50,033 bases of DNA from NCBI GenBank assembly GCA_014376805.1, contig JACMQU010000005.1, positions 1 to 50,033 of the forward strand, written 5' to 3'. This DNA is from Bacteroidia bacterium. Lineage in GTDB: Bacteria > Bacteroidota > Bacteroidia > UKL13-3. The notes below the pieces were generated by a model. That model worked only from the letters and a program-made list of their open reading frames with translations. It was not told where the DNA came from and did no database searches. This document shows positions 19,401-28,660 of this stretch, piece after piece. Position numbers and translations under genes: made by a program. Within the stretch, counting starts at the first letter, position 1; each line of letters begins with the position of its first letter.

Positions 19401-20818
19401 AAAACCTGAAGTAGCGTTTTATCTTCCACATCTTTTCCTTTCCCCCAAAAATCTTTCATTAAATCATTAGCCAGGGTAATTACCATATCTTTACCTTTCA
19501 TTACAGAAAAGGCAAATGGCGATTCCATTAACATTAAGTGGTAGCGTTTATTACTTTCTTCGATATTGCGTAATGCTTTTCTTTCTATTTCCCGTTGTTC
19601 TGCCAAAGCCTTCTTTAATAGTACTTTGGCTGTTACCTCATAAACAATTGCTGTTACACCAGAAATAGTTTCGTCAGCTTCCAAATAAGGCTGGTAAATA
19701 AAATTGAAATATGTGTCTTCCAATTTATCTGCGCGCTGCAACTGGGCTAAAACCTCATCTCCATAAAAAGGATTACCGGTTTTATAAACATTATTAAGTA
19801 AGCCAGGAAATTGTGTTTCTTTTAGTTCCGGAAAAATGTCAAAAAGTGGAATTCCTTCAATATTTTGACCTTTGGACCATATTTTTTTCATGCTATCATT
19901 GGCAAGTGTAATTACCATATCTCTGCCCTTTAAAACTGCAAATGCAAATGGAGATTGCATGAGCATCATGCTATAACGTTTTTCACTATCTTCTATTTTT
20001 TTTCTTGCTAGTACCCGCTCAGTAACTTTAATTACTTGCATTAGCACACCGTAAATTTTTCCATTTATATCATTGAATGCCTGACAAACAACATCAAGAA
20101 AAACATTTTCCAGATTACCAGTTAAAAATTTTGCTGATATTTCAATTCCTGTAAATGATTTTCCCGACTTATATACGTCATCCAAAATGTTTAAAAAATC
20201 CTGGTCTGGAAAAGCTTCATAGAAAGTTTTGCCTATAAAATTATTATTACCTACAAACTTCAGAAACGTTTCATTGGCCATTTCCAATATATGCTCTGGT
20301 CCGCGAAGCATACAAACAAGAGCAGGGGTCTTCATAAATATGTTTCTGATATAATGATTGGAAATTTCAAAGGCTTCCGCCGTTTTTTTCTCTTCCTTAA
20401 GCAATTTAATTAAGGATTCGTTTTCCGTAACGTCTTCAACATTTTGAACAAGAAACATCACTTCATTATCTGCATCAAAGATGGGGTAGTGACAATGTTT
20501 CCAATATTTTACTTCATATCCGATGCCTTCTGATTGCAGTTTTGGAATATGATATTTTAGTGCGCTAATGGTATCGGGAATTTTGTGTTTAAGCACCCGG
20601 ATAAGGGAGTTTCTAATGTTTTTTGATCCATTACCTGTTTCATCATTTGGATTATCGGGAAACACATCAAAAATGTTTTTACCTATAATGTTGTCTCTTA
20701 TGTTATAAGTGGCCTTTAGGTATGCGTCTGACACCTCTACAATGGTAAAGTCTGTTTCCATTACAACCATCAAAGCGGAAGACTGTGTAAATAAATTGAA
20801 ATAACTTTGAATGTCCAT
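16415..20818 (-). CDS. Multi-PAS sensor histidine kinase (nine PAS domains)
   Basis: 1467 residues with no membrane segment, so it is a cytosolic sensor. Nine PAS-like segments of about 125-130 residues follow one another; most begin with a pattern like 'RYxxMxxxSPFAF' and end with 'EVTxxVLxRKKIEESE'. The sixth and ninth are of the PAS_3 type ('IHPDELEEF', 'IHPQDFEKT'). A coiled coil leads to the HisKA domain, with the phosphoaccepting histidine in 'FVSSHDLQEPLRKIQ'. The HATPase follows, with an N box ('QLMQNLIANALKFSK'), G1 'DNGIGF' and G2 'GTGIGLSIAKKI'. The signals sensed are unknown. It is coupled to the receiver gene downstream by a one-base overlap. Confidence 0.92.
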   Translation of the reverse strand: MDIQSYFNLFTQSSALMVVMETDFTIVEVSDAYLKATYNIRDNIIGKNIFDVFPDNPNDETGNGSKNIRNSLIRVLKHKIPDTISALKYHIPKLQSEGIGYEVKYWKHCHYPIFDADNEVMFLVQNVEDVTENESLIKLLKEEKKTAEAFEISNHYIRNIFMKTPALVCMLRGPEHILEMANETFLKFVGNNNFIGKTFYEAFPDQDFLNILDDVYKSGKSFTGIEISAKFLTGNLENVFLDVVCQAFNDINGKIYGVLMQVIKVTERVLARKKIEDSEKRYSMMLMQSPFAFAVLKGRDMVITLANDSMKKIWSKGQNIEGIPLFDIFPELKETQFPGLLNNVYKTGNPFYGDEVLAQLQRADKLEDTYFNFIYQPYLEADETISGVTAIVYEVTAKVLLKKALAEQREIERKALRNIEESNKRYHLMLMESPFAFSVMKGKDMVITLANDLMKDFWGKGKDVEDKTLLQVLPELADQPFPDMIYKVYTSGIPIYSNEILARLKHVGKIEDRYFNIVYQPYHEADGTISGVTTIAYEVTEMVLSRKKIEESEFRYRMLIEEASVATALFLGPQIRVHYANDIMLGYWGKGKSVLGKTLIEVMPELIGQPFISILEVVYATGKSYTGVEEKAVFIINGSPQSFYFNFTFKALRDKDGTIYGIHINSIDVTLHVLAKKALEESEKHFRLMVDLMPLKISNADAEGKMLYFNKHWFEFIGVDHENLKNWGYLKIIHPDELEEFQKRFLAASLSGSNLEMEMRFKNKNGEYKWHLNIATPVKDENGNIKIWLGSSTEIHEQKTATEKIKESEARFKLMVAQAPAAMCILRGPKYIVELANEKMLQFCDRTTDVVINKPIFEAIPYLSGQGFEELLNNVYNTGIGFVNSEMPVKVLRKGKHEDLYIKLVFEALYEDAKISGVMALAVEITEEVRIRKKIEESEYRYHNMIYSSPSLIAIFGGEEMIIDIANEPILESWGKGKDIVGKSLFSVIPEITESGLDKILLNVYKTGTPFHAYEMPINILRHGKWQLMHYTFVYQAQRNINGIIEGVAVIANEVTPQALLNKKIKESETIFRQLADSMPQKITIADKDGNLTYFNQQWLDDTGYSFEGLKELGWEKIIHPQDFEKTLEVWLHSIKTGDIFDFEFRIKNIDGDYKWHLSRAVPLKDENGKISMWVGSTTEINEQIKLKTALELSVKERTKELEQANNELIFQNEEKGKRAAELITINKELLAFTFVSSHDLQEPLRKIQTLASLILEREFDNLSVKGKDYFRRMNATANRMQTLLKDLLAYSRTSTIDRKFELTDLNLIIEEVKSELKETIEDKHATIEASELCSANIIHFQFRQLMQNLIANALKFSKPNLPPHITIKSRVQKGSKLNDLNLSPDKEYCHISIKDNGIGFEPEFKTRIFEMFQRLHDKEEYEGTGIGLSIAKKIMDNHGGIIIATSKLNKGATFDLYIPVILPNNT

Positions 20819-21054
20819 AAGGGGTTAGTTTGTCTATTTAAAGTTAAATTATTTGATAAATGACCTTTTCCTTTTATAAGAATAGGGAGATTTTAAACGG
20901 ATAAGATTTTTTAAAAATACGGTAAAAAATGATTACCGAATCTACATCAGGTAAAATGGATTTTTTTTTAATTTAAGACAAAGTTGAAACTATATAGCGA
21001 TGAAAGGATTTTCTAATAGTTTGCCATAAATAGTTATATCGAACACAAGAGGAA

Positions 21055-23169
21055 TTATCTGCTATCAGCTATAGCCGAAATTTCTTTAGCTTGATTAATT
21101 TGAACAAAGGCTTTTTTGCCACTATCAAGAAAATCAACAAAATTCTGAATACTCAAATCATACGCTTTTGGTTCAGCCAGTGTTTTTTCATTACTATCTA
21201 TTAAAACGTAATAAGGCTGTGCATTAGCATTATACTTGCTAAGTTCAAGGTCTAGATTTTGTTTGCCTATTGTTTTCTTTTCTTTATTATCGTAGGAACT
21301 TGTATACCATTCATTTTCAGGAAGCTCTGTCTTATCATCAACATATAAGGCAAGTATAACGTAATCGTTTTGTAAGCGTTTTAATACTTCCGGATCGCTC
21401 CATACATTGGCCTCCATTTCACGACAATTTACACAACCATGGCCAGTAAAATCTATGAAAATTGGCTTATTTACTTTTTTTGAATAAGCAACTGCTTGTT
21501 TATAATCAAAAAAACCCTCCAAGCCATGGTCTAAATGGAATAAGTTATTAAAACGAACGTCGCCGAGTTTGCTTTCTTTTTTTAAATTATCGCCTGAAGC
21601 TGTATTACTATTATTTATATTATAGCTGATAGATTCCATTGGTGGCAAATAGCCTGACAAGGCTTTTAAGGGAGCACCAAAAATGCCTGGTAACAGGTAC
21701 AATACAAAAGAAAAGGTAATAATTGCCATCATTAAGCGTGGTACGCCTACATGAGGCACATCGCTATCATGACTCAATTTTAATTTACCTAATAAATAAA
21801 GTCCCATCATAAAGAAAATAACAATCCATATGGCTAAGTAAACATGTCTGTCTAACAAACCCCAATGATAAGTTTGATCTGGTATTGAAAGAAATTTAAA
21901 TGCAAGGGCAAGTTCTAAAAACCCCAATACAACTTTAACGGAATTTAACCATCCACCAGATTTAGGCAGGTTATGTATCCAGGATGGGAAAACAGCAAAT
22001 AAAGTAAATGGAAGTGCCAAGCCTGCACCAAAAGAAGCCATACCCAGAAGTGGTTTCATGAACTTACCGCCAACGGCTTCAATTAATAAACTACCTACAA
22101 TGGGGCCAGTGCAGCTAAAGGAAACCAGAACCAATGTAAAAGCCATAAAGAATACACCCATGAAGGAACTCATGCTACTTTTTGAATCTACAGAATTTAC
22201 AAATCTATGCGGCAAAGTAATTTCAAACATGCCTAAAAAGGAAGCAGAGAAAACAACAAAAATTACGAAAAATAACATATTAGGAATCCAGTGCGTAGCA
22301 AGCGCATTTCCAAATCCTGCACCGAGGTCAAAAAAGGCAAATATTAAACCTAATGAACCGTAAATACCAATAATGCTGATTCCAAAACCGAATGCTCTTT
22401 TAAGGGCAAGAATGCGGGTTTCGCTTCTTTTTGTAAAAAAAGTCACCGTCATAGGTAACATAGGAAAAACGCAGGGAGTAATAACGGCAATTAAACCTCC
22501 AAAAAACGCAAATAATAAAAACCGTAACATAGAACTCTGATTACCTCCGGACACAGACCCCGAGTTAGCTTTGCCAGAATCTTCCGGATGTTTTGTTGCT
22601 AAGCCAGAAGCCAGATTAGAGCTATCTGAAGGTTGTATATTGTTGCCCGCAACTGCTGTTCCTTCATCCATTTGTTTATGCCCAGCAGATGTAAGAACTT
22701 TAATGTTTTTAAATTCAAGTTCATCCTCAAACAAAACGCACATGCCGGTAACCTGGGAGCACTCCTGAAACTCAAGTGCTACTTTAATTTTTGGCATAAC
22801 ATTTAAAATTTTAACAGTTTGCCTAAATTCTGCCTTGCCATCAAAAGTTGATACATCCCCCTCAAAAACAGAGTCAAAATGCTTATGACTGCCAATTGGT
22901 TTTATTTTGCCAATTAATTTATAGGAAGGGTCTGGCTTAAAATCAAAAAAGGCAACAGTAGGCCCAACCTTGTCGCTAAAATCACTGGAATACATGTACC
23001 AGTCTTTTTCAATTTTGGAAATGAAAATCAATTCAATTTCCTCACCGATTTTTACTTCTGTTTTATTGGTGCTTAATTGCCATGTAGGTTTTTGCTTTTT
23101 CTGTGCAATGGCGTTGTAACTAAAAAAGACAAGTAAAACAAAAACTATAAACTTACTTAAATTGATCAT
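21055..23169 (-). CDS. dsbD: DsbD-type thiol:disulfide interchange protein
   Basis: 704 residues. A signal peptide and a periplasmic DsbD-N-like beta domain (about 25-150) come first. After a low-complexity linker follows a membrane domain of about eight helices ('ITPCVFPMLPMTVTFF', 'FSCTGPIVGSLL'), which carries the two cysteines that pass electrons. The C-terminal thioredoxin-like domain has 'GHGCVNCRE' with Cys579 and Cys582. DsbD takes electrons from cytosolic thioredoxin to periplasmic proteins for disulfide isomerisation and cytochrome c maturation. The gene is divergent from the glucosaminidase gene across 337 bases. All parts look intact. Confidence 0.92.
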   Translation of the reverse strand: MINLSKFIVFVLLVFFSYNAIAQKKQKPTWQLSTNKTEVKIGEEIELIFISKIEKDWYMYSSDFSDKVGPTVAFFDFKPDPSYKLIGKIKPIGSHKHFDSVFEGDVSTFDGKAEFRQTVKILNVMPKIKVALEFQECSQVTGMCVLFEDELEFKNIKVLTSAGHKQMDEGTAVAGNNIQPSDSSNLASGLATKHPEDSGKANSGSVSGGNQSSMLRFLLFAFFGGLIAVITPCVFPMLPMTVTFFTKRSETRILALKRAFGFGISIIGIYGSLGLIFAFFDLGAGFGNALATHWIPNMLFFVIFVVFSASFLGMFEITLPHRFVNSVDSKSSMSSFMGVFFMAFTLVLVSFSCTGPIVGSLLIEAVGGKFMKPLLGMASFGAGLALPFTLFAVFPSWIHNLPKSGGWLNSVKVVLGFLELALAFKFLSIPDQTYHWGLLDRHVYLAIWIVIFFMMGLYLLGKLKLSHDSDVPHVGVPRLMMAIITFSFVLYLLPGIFGAPLKALSGYLPPMESISYNINNSNTASGDNLKKESKLGDVRFNNLFHLDHGLEGFFDYKQAVAYSKKVNKPIFIDFTGHGCVNCREMEANVWSDPEVLKRLQNDYVILALYVDDKTELPENEWYTSSYDNKEKKTIGKQNLDLELSKYNANAQPYYVLIDSNEKTLAEPKAYDLSIQNFVDFLDSGKKAFVQINQAKEISAIADSR

Positions 23170-23506
23170 TTGTTTGATTTAATTATTTGGACTAAAATCA
23201 TGCCACACGTAAAACGTTATTACCTCATATATCTAACATAAAAGGTAATTTCTGTTAAAACAAAAATAAAACATAATTCTGATAGTTGGGAAGTAATTGA
23301 TATAGAAACTTAAATTTTAGAGAAAAAACCTAAAATTAATTTTTTCTTTCACTTAATTACGGTAAAAACAGCACACTAGACAATAAAATTTTTTAAAACA
23401 TTCCATAAATCTGTTTTTTTGTTTACTTTAATAAACAGGAGGGTGATTTTGTTAGCAATCAAAAAGAAAGGCTGAAGCGATAACCTATTATTTTTGCAGG
23501 AATATC
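23170..23506. other. Divergent intergenic region
   Basis: AT-rich space between dsbD (-) and the glucosaminidase gene (+). It must hold promoters for both. On the plus strand TATTTTTG at 23489-23496 is a good -7 box, ending 10 bases before the ATG, but no TTTG lies at the proper upstream distance. I see no open frame or RNA-like structure here. Confidence 0.5.
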
Positions 23507-25135
23507 ATGCCAAAAATTCTCTTTTTTCTTTTTATATGCTGTCAGGCGTTTAAAGTAAATGCCCAGTTAGCTGATACAACAATACACCTTAAAATGACGG
23601 TGGACCAATACATTGAAAAGTACAGCAGCCTGGCTGTTGATGAAATGTACCGGAGCAAAATACCGGCAAGTATAACTTTAGCTCAGGGAATATTAGAAAG
23701 CGGAAATGGTAATAGTCGTTTGGCCATTGCAGCTAACAATCATTTTGGCATTAAGTGTAAAGCAACCTGGACCGGTAAAACGGTATATGAAGATGATGAT
23801 GCTGCACAAGAATGTTTCAGAAAATATGATGCAGCAATAGACAGTTACCGGGATCATTCTGAATTTTTGATGAAAAACATACGGTATGCTTTTTTGTTCG
23901 ACCTTGGAGCCAGCGATTATAACGCCTGGGCGAGCGGATTAAAGAAGGCGGGTTACGCAACAAATCCGCAATATGCAGAGTTGTTAGTTACTTTTATTGA
24001 CAGGCACAATCTTCATAAATTTGATGGAGTAAAACTTAGTGAAGAGGAAAATCGCGAATTAAATAAGGAAAAAGCACAAGTGGTTCAAACTTATGGTAAG
24101 ACATTTACTAATAACGGCGTGCCGGGTATTATTGCCAAAGCAAATGAAAGTTATGTGCAAATTGCAAATGATTATGATATAAAAGTATATCAGATTTATC
24201 GGAATAATGATCTTTCTAAAGATGCAGTTTGCAAAGCAGGGGATACTATTTATTTAAAAGCTAAAAAAGGAAAATCAGATAGTCTGTATCATTTGGTTAA
24301 GTCAAAAGAAACGATGAATTGGATAAGCCAGCGTTACGCCATTAAACTAGAAAAACTACTTGACAGAAATCTGTTGCGTGAAGGGCAGGAGCCCGCCACC
24401 GGACAAAAAATTTATTTGAATAACAAGCGCGAAAACCCGCCAATACTAGTTGAACCTACCACATATACGACCGAATTATTAATTACTCCTGGCGAGATTA
24501 TTAAAGCAGACACCCTTTATAATGAAAAAGTTTATGAAGATCCAAAGCAAAATCTGGAAACTACAAAGCCTGTTGAATTAACGGCGCAAGCTAATGCCAA
24601 ATACGATTTTAAAGATAACCTCTCTTTTTTTCATACGGTTCAAAAAGGAGAAACCCTTTATAGTATTGGCAAACATTATCGCATACGGGTTGATGCCATA
24701 CAGTTTTTAAATGTGCTGACGGGCGATAGTATTGGGGAAGGCCAAAGGCTCATTATTAATCCCACTATTATTAGTGCCGATACCAAAGAGCCGCAGACCA
24801 TTCCTGGTATTCATAAGGTAAGGCAAGGCGAAACATTATTTAGAATATCTAAAAATTATAATTTAAAAACAAGTGATATAAAGGCAACAAATAACTTAAC
24901 AAGTGACACAATAAAAGTTGGTCAGTTATTAGTTATTGTTCCGGTTGAACCTACATTGGGCGAAGTAAAAACGCCTTACCAAGAGATGCCGGAAACGTAT
25001 TATCACATTCTTGAAAAAGGAGAAAATATTTACACAATAGCCAAAAAGTATGGCATAACAGCCAAAAAAATAAGGGAACTAAACAATCAAATTAGCGATA
25101 GACCGCAAATCGGAAAAAATATAAGAATAAGGTAA
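23507..25135 (+). CDS. Secreted endo-beta-N-acetylglucosaminidase with LysM repeats
   Basis: 542 residues. A signal peptide ends near 'FKVNAQ' (residue 20). A GH73 / FlgJ-like glucosaminidase domain covers about 30-175; the probable catalytic Glu64 is in 'QGILESGNGNS', and 'NNHFGIKCK' is the family marker. Five LysM-like segments follow. The last three are clear ('VQKGETLYSIGKHY', 'VRQGETLFRISKNY', 'LEKGENIYTIAKKYG') and the first two are degenerate. LysM binds glycan strands of peptidoglycan. The protein probably remodels the cell wall in the periplasm, for growth or daughter-cell separation. The small T9SS gene follows 95 bases later. Confidence 0.93.
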   Translation: MPKILFFLFICCQAFKVNAQLADTTIHLKMTVDQYIEKYSSLAVDEMYRSKIPASITLAQGILESGNGNSRLAIAANNHFGIKCKATWTGKTVYEDDDAAQECFRKYDAAIDSYRDHSEFLMKNIRYAFLFDLGASDYNAWASGLKKAGYATNPQYAELLVTFIDRHNLHKFDGVKLSEEENRELNKEKAQVVQTYGKTFTNNGVPGIIAKANESYVQIANDYDIKVYQIYRNNDLSKDAVCKAGDTIYLKAKKGKSDSLYHLVKSKETMNWISQRYAIKLEKLLDRNLLREGQEPATGQKIYLNNKRENPPILVEPTTYTTELLITPGEIIKADTLYNEKVYEDPKQNLETTKPVELTAQANAKYDFKDNLSFFHTVQKGETLYSIGKHYRIRVDAIQFLNVLTGDSIGEGQRLIINPTIISADTKEPQTIPGIHKVRQGETLFRISKNYNLKTSDIKATNNLTSDTIKVGQLLVIVPVEPTLGEVKTPYQEMPETYYHILEKGENIYTIAKKYGITAKKIRELNNQISDRPQIGKNIRIR

Positions 25136-25230
25136 TGCAACCAAAATACCTTTTTTCTAATCAATTTATTTAGTAAACTTGTAATTCGATATTAATATAT
25201 CAGGCAATTTTGTCTAAAAAGGTTTTGTAT

Positions 25231-25920
25231 ATGAAAAAAACTCTTCTAATTTTAAGTATTTCTGTTATAGCCTTAGTTTCTCAGGCACAGACCCGTTATG
25301 GTTTTAGCGCGGGCAAACAGGGCTATGATAATTATAATGTAAACGATACCACATCGGGGGTTGAGTTAGTTGTATTTACTGAAAACAACGATACATTAAA
25401 GGTGTCAACAGGGTCTAATGTTTCATCAATTGATGGTACTGCCAGAAATGGGTTTGAGTATAATTTTTCGCCATTATTATACCTTTTTCCTATTGGAACT
25501 ACGTTATATAACGGATCAAACCGAAAAAAAATACCTATTGCCTTTATGCCAAATTCAACCCTTTGGGGCAAGCGTTATTTTTATATTAAACTCACTAACT
25601 TTCAAGGAATAACAGTACCCGATGTTTATTATAACCTGGATCAATTAACAGTTTATATAGATTATGATGGAACAAATGTAGGCATGCCTAAAGTTTCGGT
25701 TCATGATTATAAGTTATTTCCTATACCCGCCACAACAGAACTTTTAATTGAGGGGGTTAATTGCACTTCCTATAAAGTTTATGACCTTACCGGTAGATTT
25801 ATAAAAGGTGGTGAAACTATTGAAAACACGATACAAGTTAGCGAATTAAGTAATGGATTATATGTATTACACGGTATTAGTGACAAAGGATTAATTGTTC
25901 AGAAATTTTTGAAGGAATAG
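25231..25920 (+). CDS. Secreted protein with T9SS type A C-terminal sorting domain
   Basis: 229 residues from the ATG at 25231; a TTG at 25210 would add seven residues, but the ATG directly begins a clean signal peptide (ending 'ALVSQA'). The central part is beta-rich and not recognised. The last 75 or so residues form the type A sorting domain of T9SS cargo ('YKLFPIPATTEL', then 'YDLTGRFIKGG', ending 'GLIVQKFLKE'). The protein is therefore exported to the cell surface or medium. Nothing tells its substrate. A strong terminator follows the stop. Confidence 0.8.
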   Translation: MKKTLLILSISVIALVSQAQTRYGFSAGKQGYDNYNVNDTTSGVELVVFTENNDTLKVSTGSNVSSIDGTARNGFEYNFSPLLYLFPIGTTLYNGSNRKKIPIAFMPNSTLWGKRYFYIKLTNFQGITVPDVYYNLDQLTVYIDYDGTNVGMPKVSVHDYKLFPIPATTELLIEGVNCTSYKVYDLTGRFIKGGETIENTIQVSELSNGLYVLHGISDKGLIVQKFLKE

Positions 25921-25945
25921 AATTTGTGCATAAAAAAGTATAAAG

Positions 25946-25982
25946 AGAGCAATCCAAAACCGGGTTGCTCTTTTTATTTTTA
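25946..25982 (+). terminator. Rho-independent terminator after the T9SS cargo gene
   Basis: AGAGCAATCC (25946-25955) pairs with GGGTTGCTCT (25962-25971) as a 10-bp stem with one G-T pair and a 6-base loop, followed by a T-rich run to 25982. The SerB-SerA gene begins 20 bases later. Confidence 0.8.
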
Positions 25983-26002
25983 TAAGGGTAAATTTTGCAA
26001 AG

Positions 26003-27823
26003 ATGAGCAGTGTTAAAACGTTTTTTATTATTGATTTTGACAGTACTTTCACACAGGTGGAGGCAATGGAGGAGCTTGCCATTATCAGCCTTAAAAATGA
26101 TCCTGAAAAAGAACTTTTAATAGAAAAAATAAAGCAACTTACAGACCTGGCAATGGAAGGCAAAATGCCTTTTGGAAAATCTCTTAAGGCCAGGATAACA
26201 CTGCTATCGGCAAAAAAATACCACCTTAACATGCTCGTTAACAGACTAAGGAAAAGGGTAAGTACTTCATTTGCGCGGAACAAGCAGTTTTTTAAAGATT
26301 ATAAAGGACAGATTTATATAATTTCTGGAGGTTTTAAGGAGTTTATTATTCCGGTAGTGAAGTCTTATTATATTGATGAATCGCGTGTTTTTGCCAATAC
26401 TTTTGTTTACGATAAAAAAAACAATATTATAGGGGCCGATGAAACCAATCCACTTTCTGAGGAACTTGGCAAGGTTAAACTACTTAAACAGTTAAAACTT
26501 CAGGGCAACGTTATTGTTATTGGAGACGGTTATACAGACTATCAGATTTATGAGGCCGGTTTAGCAAATCAATTTTTTGCATTTACAGAAAATGTGCTTA
26601 GAGAAAGCGTAGTAAACAGAGCAACATTAATTGCACCCAGTCTGGATGAAATTTTATATACGCAGCGTTTACCAATGGCATTATCTTATCCAAAAAGCCG
26701 GATAAAAGTTTTGTTATATGGCGAACCTACTTTTTTAGCTGAAAAAACATTAAAAAGAGAAGGGTATCAAATTAGTAAAATTTCTGTAAAAGCATCTGCA
26801 AAATTATTGAACCAGCATTTGCAGGAGAGTAATATTTTGGTGTTTTCTCCAGAGGTTAAAATTGATTTACTTGAAAATGCCAAAACAACCAAGTTACTTA
26901 CTGCTGCTGTTTGGGGTGAGTGGGATCAAACCGAACTTGCTGCTAAATGGATGCAAAAGGGAATACCGGTTTTTAGCAGCCGCATTGCCCATACAAGAAG
27001 CATTGTGGAACTTGCTTTATTAATGATACTTGAATTAAACCGAAACAGGGCTGAAGAACTGGTTGGTAAAAAAATGGGAATTATAGGATATGGCCATATA
27101 GGCTCGATGCTGTCTGTTTTGGCAGCACATTTAGGTGTTGATGTTTTTTATTACGACGAGGATGATCTGCATACAACAGGAAATGCCAAAAGAATTAAAT
27201 ACCTTCCTGATCTTATAAAAAAGGTGAATATGGTGGTTATTACAGACAGTAATTGCATTGATAAGCGGCCTGTTTTGGGTGTTAAAGAAATAAAAAGTCT
27301 TACTGCCGGATCTATACTTATTAACCTTAGTTATGATTACAGTGTTGACCTTAAAACCGTAAAACAGTTATTGGATAGTAAAAAGCTGGCAGGCTTTGGA
27401 ATGGACTGTTTAAAGCCAGAAACCTATAACCTTATTTGTAATTGGCCCTCTAGCATGATTTACTTACAAAACCGACTTGCTACCCATCAAACACAGCAAA
27501 ACATTTCAGATATATTAAGTGAAAAACTTTTGTCGTTCATAAATAGCGGAAGTACCCGGGGAAGCAATAATTTTCCGGAATTAAGTTTACCTGCCTTACA
27601 ACAATCAAACCGGTTAATTCATGTTCATTTTAATAAGGCAGGTGTATTAGCTCAGATCAATAATATTCTGGCTAACTATAAAATAAACATCATCGGGCAA
27701 TATCTTAAAACCAATGAGCATGTTGGATATGTTATTACCGATGTTAGTAAAGAATATCCTAAAAGGGCAATAGAAGACCTTAAGTCGATAAAGGAAACAA
27801 TCAGATTTAGGGTACTTTATTAA
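26003..27823 (+). CDS. SerB-SerA fusion: phosphoserine phosphatase-like HAD domain + degenerate phosphoglycerate dehydrogenase + ACT
   Basis: 606 residues. Residues 1-225 are a HAD phosphatase of the SerB type with all four motifs: Asp11/Asp13 in 'IDFDST', Ser108 in 'IISGG', Lys157, and 'GDGYTD' (174-179). Residues 230-515 resemble D-3-phosphoglycerate dehydrogenase, including the NAD motif 'GYGHIG' (362-367). Residues 535-606 are an ACT domain. Such SerB-SerA fusions are known in Bacteroidota. Here the catalytic arginine of the SerA part is Tyr444 ('INLSYD'), and the catalytic histidine is Arg491 ('LQNRLA'); only Glu473 is kept. The phosphatase part looks active, the dehydrogenase does not. 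A separate active SerA may exist elsewhere. Confidence 0.88.
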   Translation: MSSVKTFFIIDFDSTFTQVEAMEELAIISLKNDPEKELLIEKIKQLTDLAMEGKMPFGKSLKARITLLSAKKYHLNMLVNRLRKRVSTSFARNKQFFKDYKGQIYIISGGFKEFIIPVVKSYYIDESRVFANTFVYDKKNNIIGADETNPLSEELGKVKLLKQLKLQGNVIVIGDGYTDYQIYEAGLANQFFAFTENVLRESVVNRATLIAPSLDEILYTQRLPMALSYPKSRIKVLLYGEPTFLAEKTLKREGYQISKISVKASAKLLNQHLQESNILVFSPEVKIDLLENAKTTKLLTAAVWGEWDQTELAAKWMQKGIPVFSSRIAHTRSIVELALLMILELNRNRAEELVGKKMGIIGYGHIGSMLSVLAAHLGVDVFYYDEDDLHTTGNAKRIKYLPDLIKKVNMVVITDSNCIDKRPVLGVKEIKSLTAGSILINLSYDYSVDLKTVKQLLDSKKLAGFGMDCLKPETYNLICNWPSSMIYLQNRLATHQTQQNISDILSEKLLSFINSGSTRGSNNFPELSLPALQQSNRLIHVHFNKAGVLAQINNILANYKINIIGQYLKTNEHVGYVITDVSKEYPKRAIEDLKSIKETIRFRVLY

Positions 27824-27920
27824 GGATAATCTGATGAATCTGGGGCGCTCAGAAAGGGAAGGAGGCAAATAGTTTTGCCTACACTTAAGCACTACAAGAA
27901 TAGATTGAAGCAAAAGGAAT

Positions 27921-28655
27921 TTAAAGAGTGCGTTGTTTCATGGCTTCGTACATAGCTATACCAGCTGCTACTGAAACATTGAGTGAGGAAACACCGAAAT
28001 CCATTGGTATTTTTGCCATAGCACTGCATTTGTTAAGCACATCACTACCTATTCCACTTTCCTCATTTCCCATAATAATGGCTAATGGTCCGGTAAGGTC
28101 TGATTGATTTAGGTTGTTTTTTGCTTTTTCTGTACAGGCAAGCGTTGTAAACCCACATTGGTTTAGGTACTCAATGGCTGTTTTAATATGACGTTCCCTA
28201 CACACTGGCAAACTTAATAAAGCCCCTGCGGATGTTTTAACAGCATCCTCATTTACGGGAGCAGCATCTGTTAGCGGAATTACAATAGTATGAACGCCTG
28301 CACACAATGCAGTACGGGCAATTGCCCCAAGGTTTCGCACGTCGGTAAGTCTATCTAGTACCATAATAAAAGGCACTTTACCTTCTTTAAACAATTGCGG
28401 AACTAATTGTTCCAAACTGTAGTAAGAAATAGGAGAAATGTAACCGCAAATACCCTGGTGATTTTTATTTTTTAATGAATAAAATTTTTCCTTAGGAACA
28501 AACTGAACAGGAACCTGCTGTTTTTTGCAGGAGGCTATAATTTCTTCAACAGTAGGATTTTGTAAACCCTTTGTTATTTGAACTTTTATAAGTTCTTTAC
28601 CGGCAGTAAGGGCTTCTTTTACGGCATGTAAACCGTATATCATTGATTGGCTCAT
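27921..28655 (-). CDS. rlmB: 23S rRNA (guanosine(2251)-2'-O)-methyltransferase RlmB
   Basis: 244 residues, the normal size of this SpoU-family knotted methyltransferase. It methylates the 2'-O of G2251 in the peptidyl-transferase loop of 23S rRNA. The N-terminal RNA-binding part ('MIYGLHAVKEAL') is present. The three SpoU motifs are 'DRLTDVRNLGAIARTA', 'IIMGNEESGI' and 'SLNVSVAAGIAMYEA'. The gene converges with the SerB-SerA gene (97-base gap) and follows the DUF2723 gene, from which it is separated by a terminator. A related 2'-O-methyltransferase of the same family cannot be fully excluded, but the N-terminal domain favours RlmB. Confidence 0.9.
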   Translation of the reverse strand: MSQSMIYGLHAVKEALTAGKELIKVQITKGLQNPTVEEIIASCKKQQVPVQFVPKEKFYSLKNKNHQGICGYISPISYYSLEQLVPQLFKEGKVPFIMVLDRLTDVRNLGAIARTALCAGVHTIVIPLTDAAPVNEDAVKTSAGALLSLPVCRERHIKTAIEYLNQCGFTTLACTEKAKNNLNQSDLTGPLAIIMGNEESGIGSDVLNKCSAMAKIPMDFGVSSLNVSVAAGIAMYEAMKQRTL

Positions 28656-28660
28656 TGTAT

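Noticed and set aside
27863..27880. Hairpin AGGCAAA/TTTGCCT between the convergent SerB-SerA and rlmB genes
   Set aside because: The 7-bp stem is perfect, but no T-run follows on either strand, so I do not call it a terminator.
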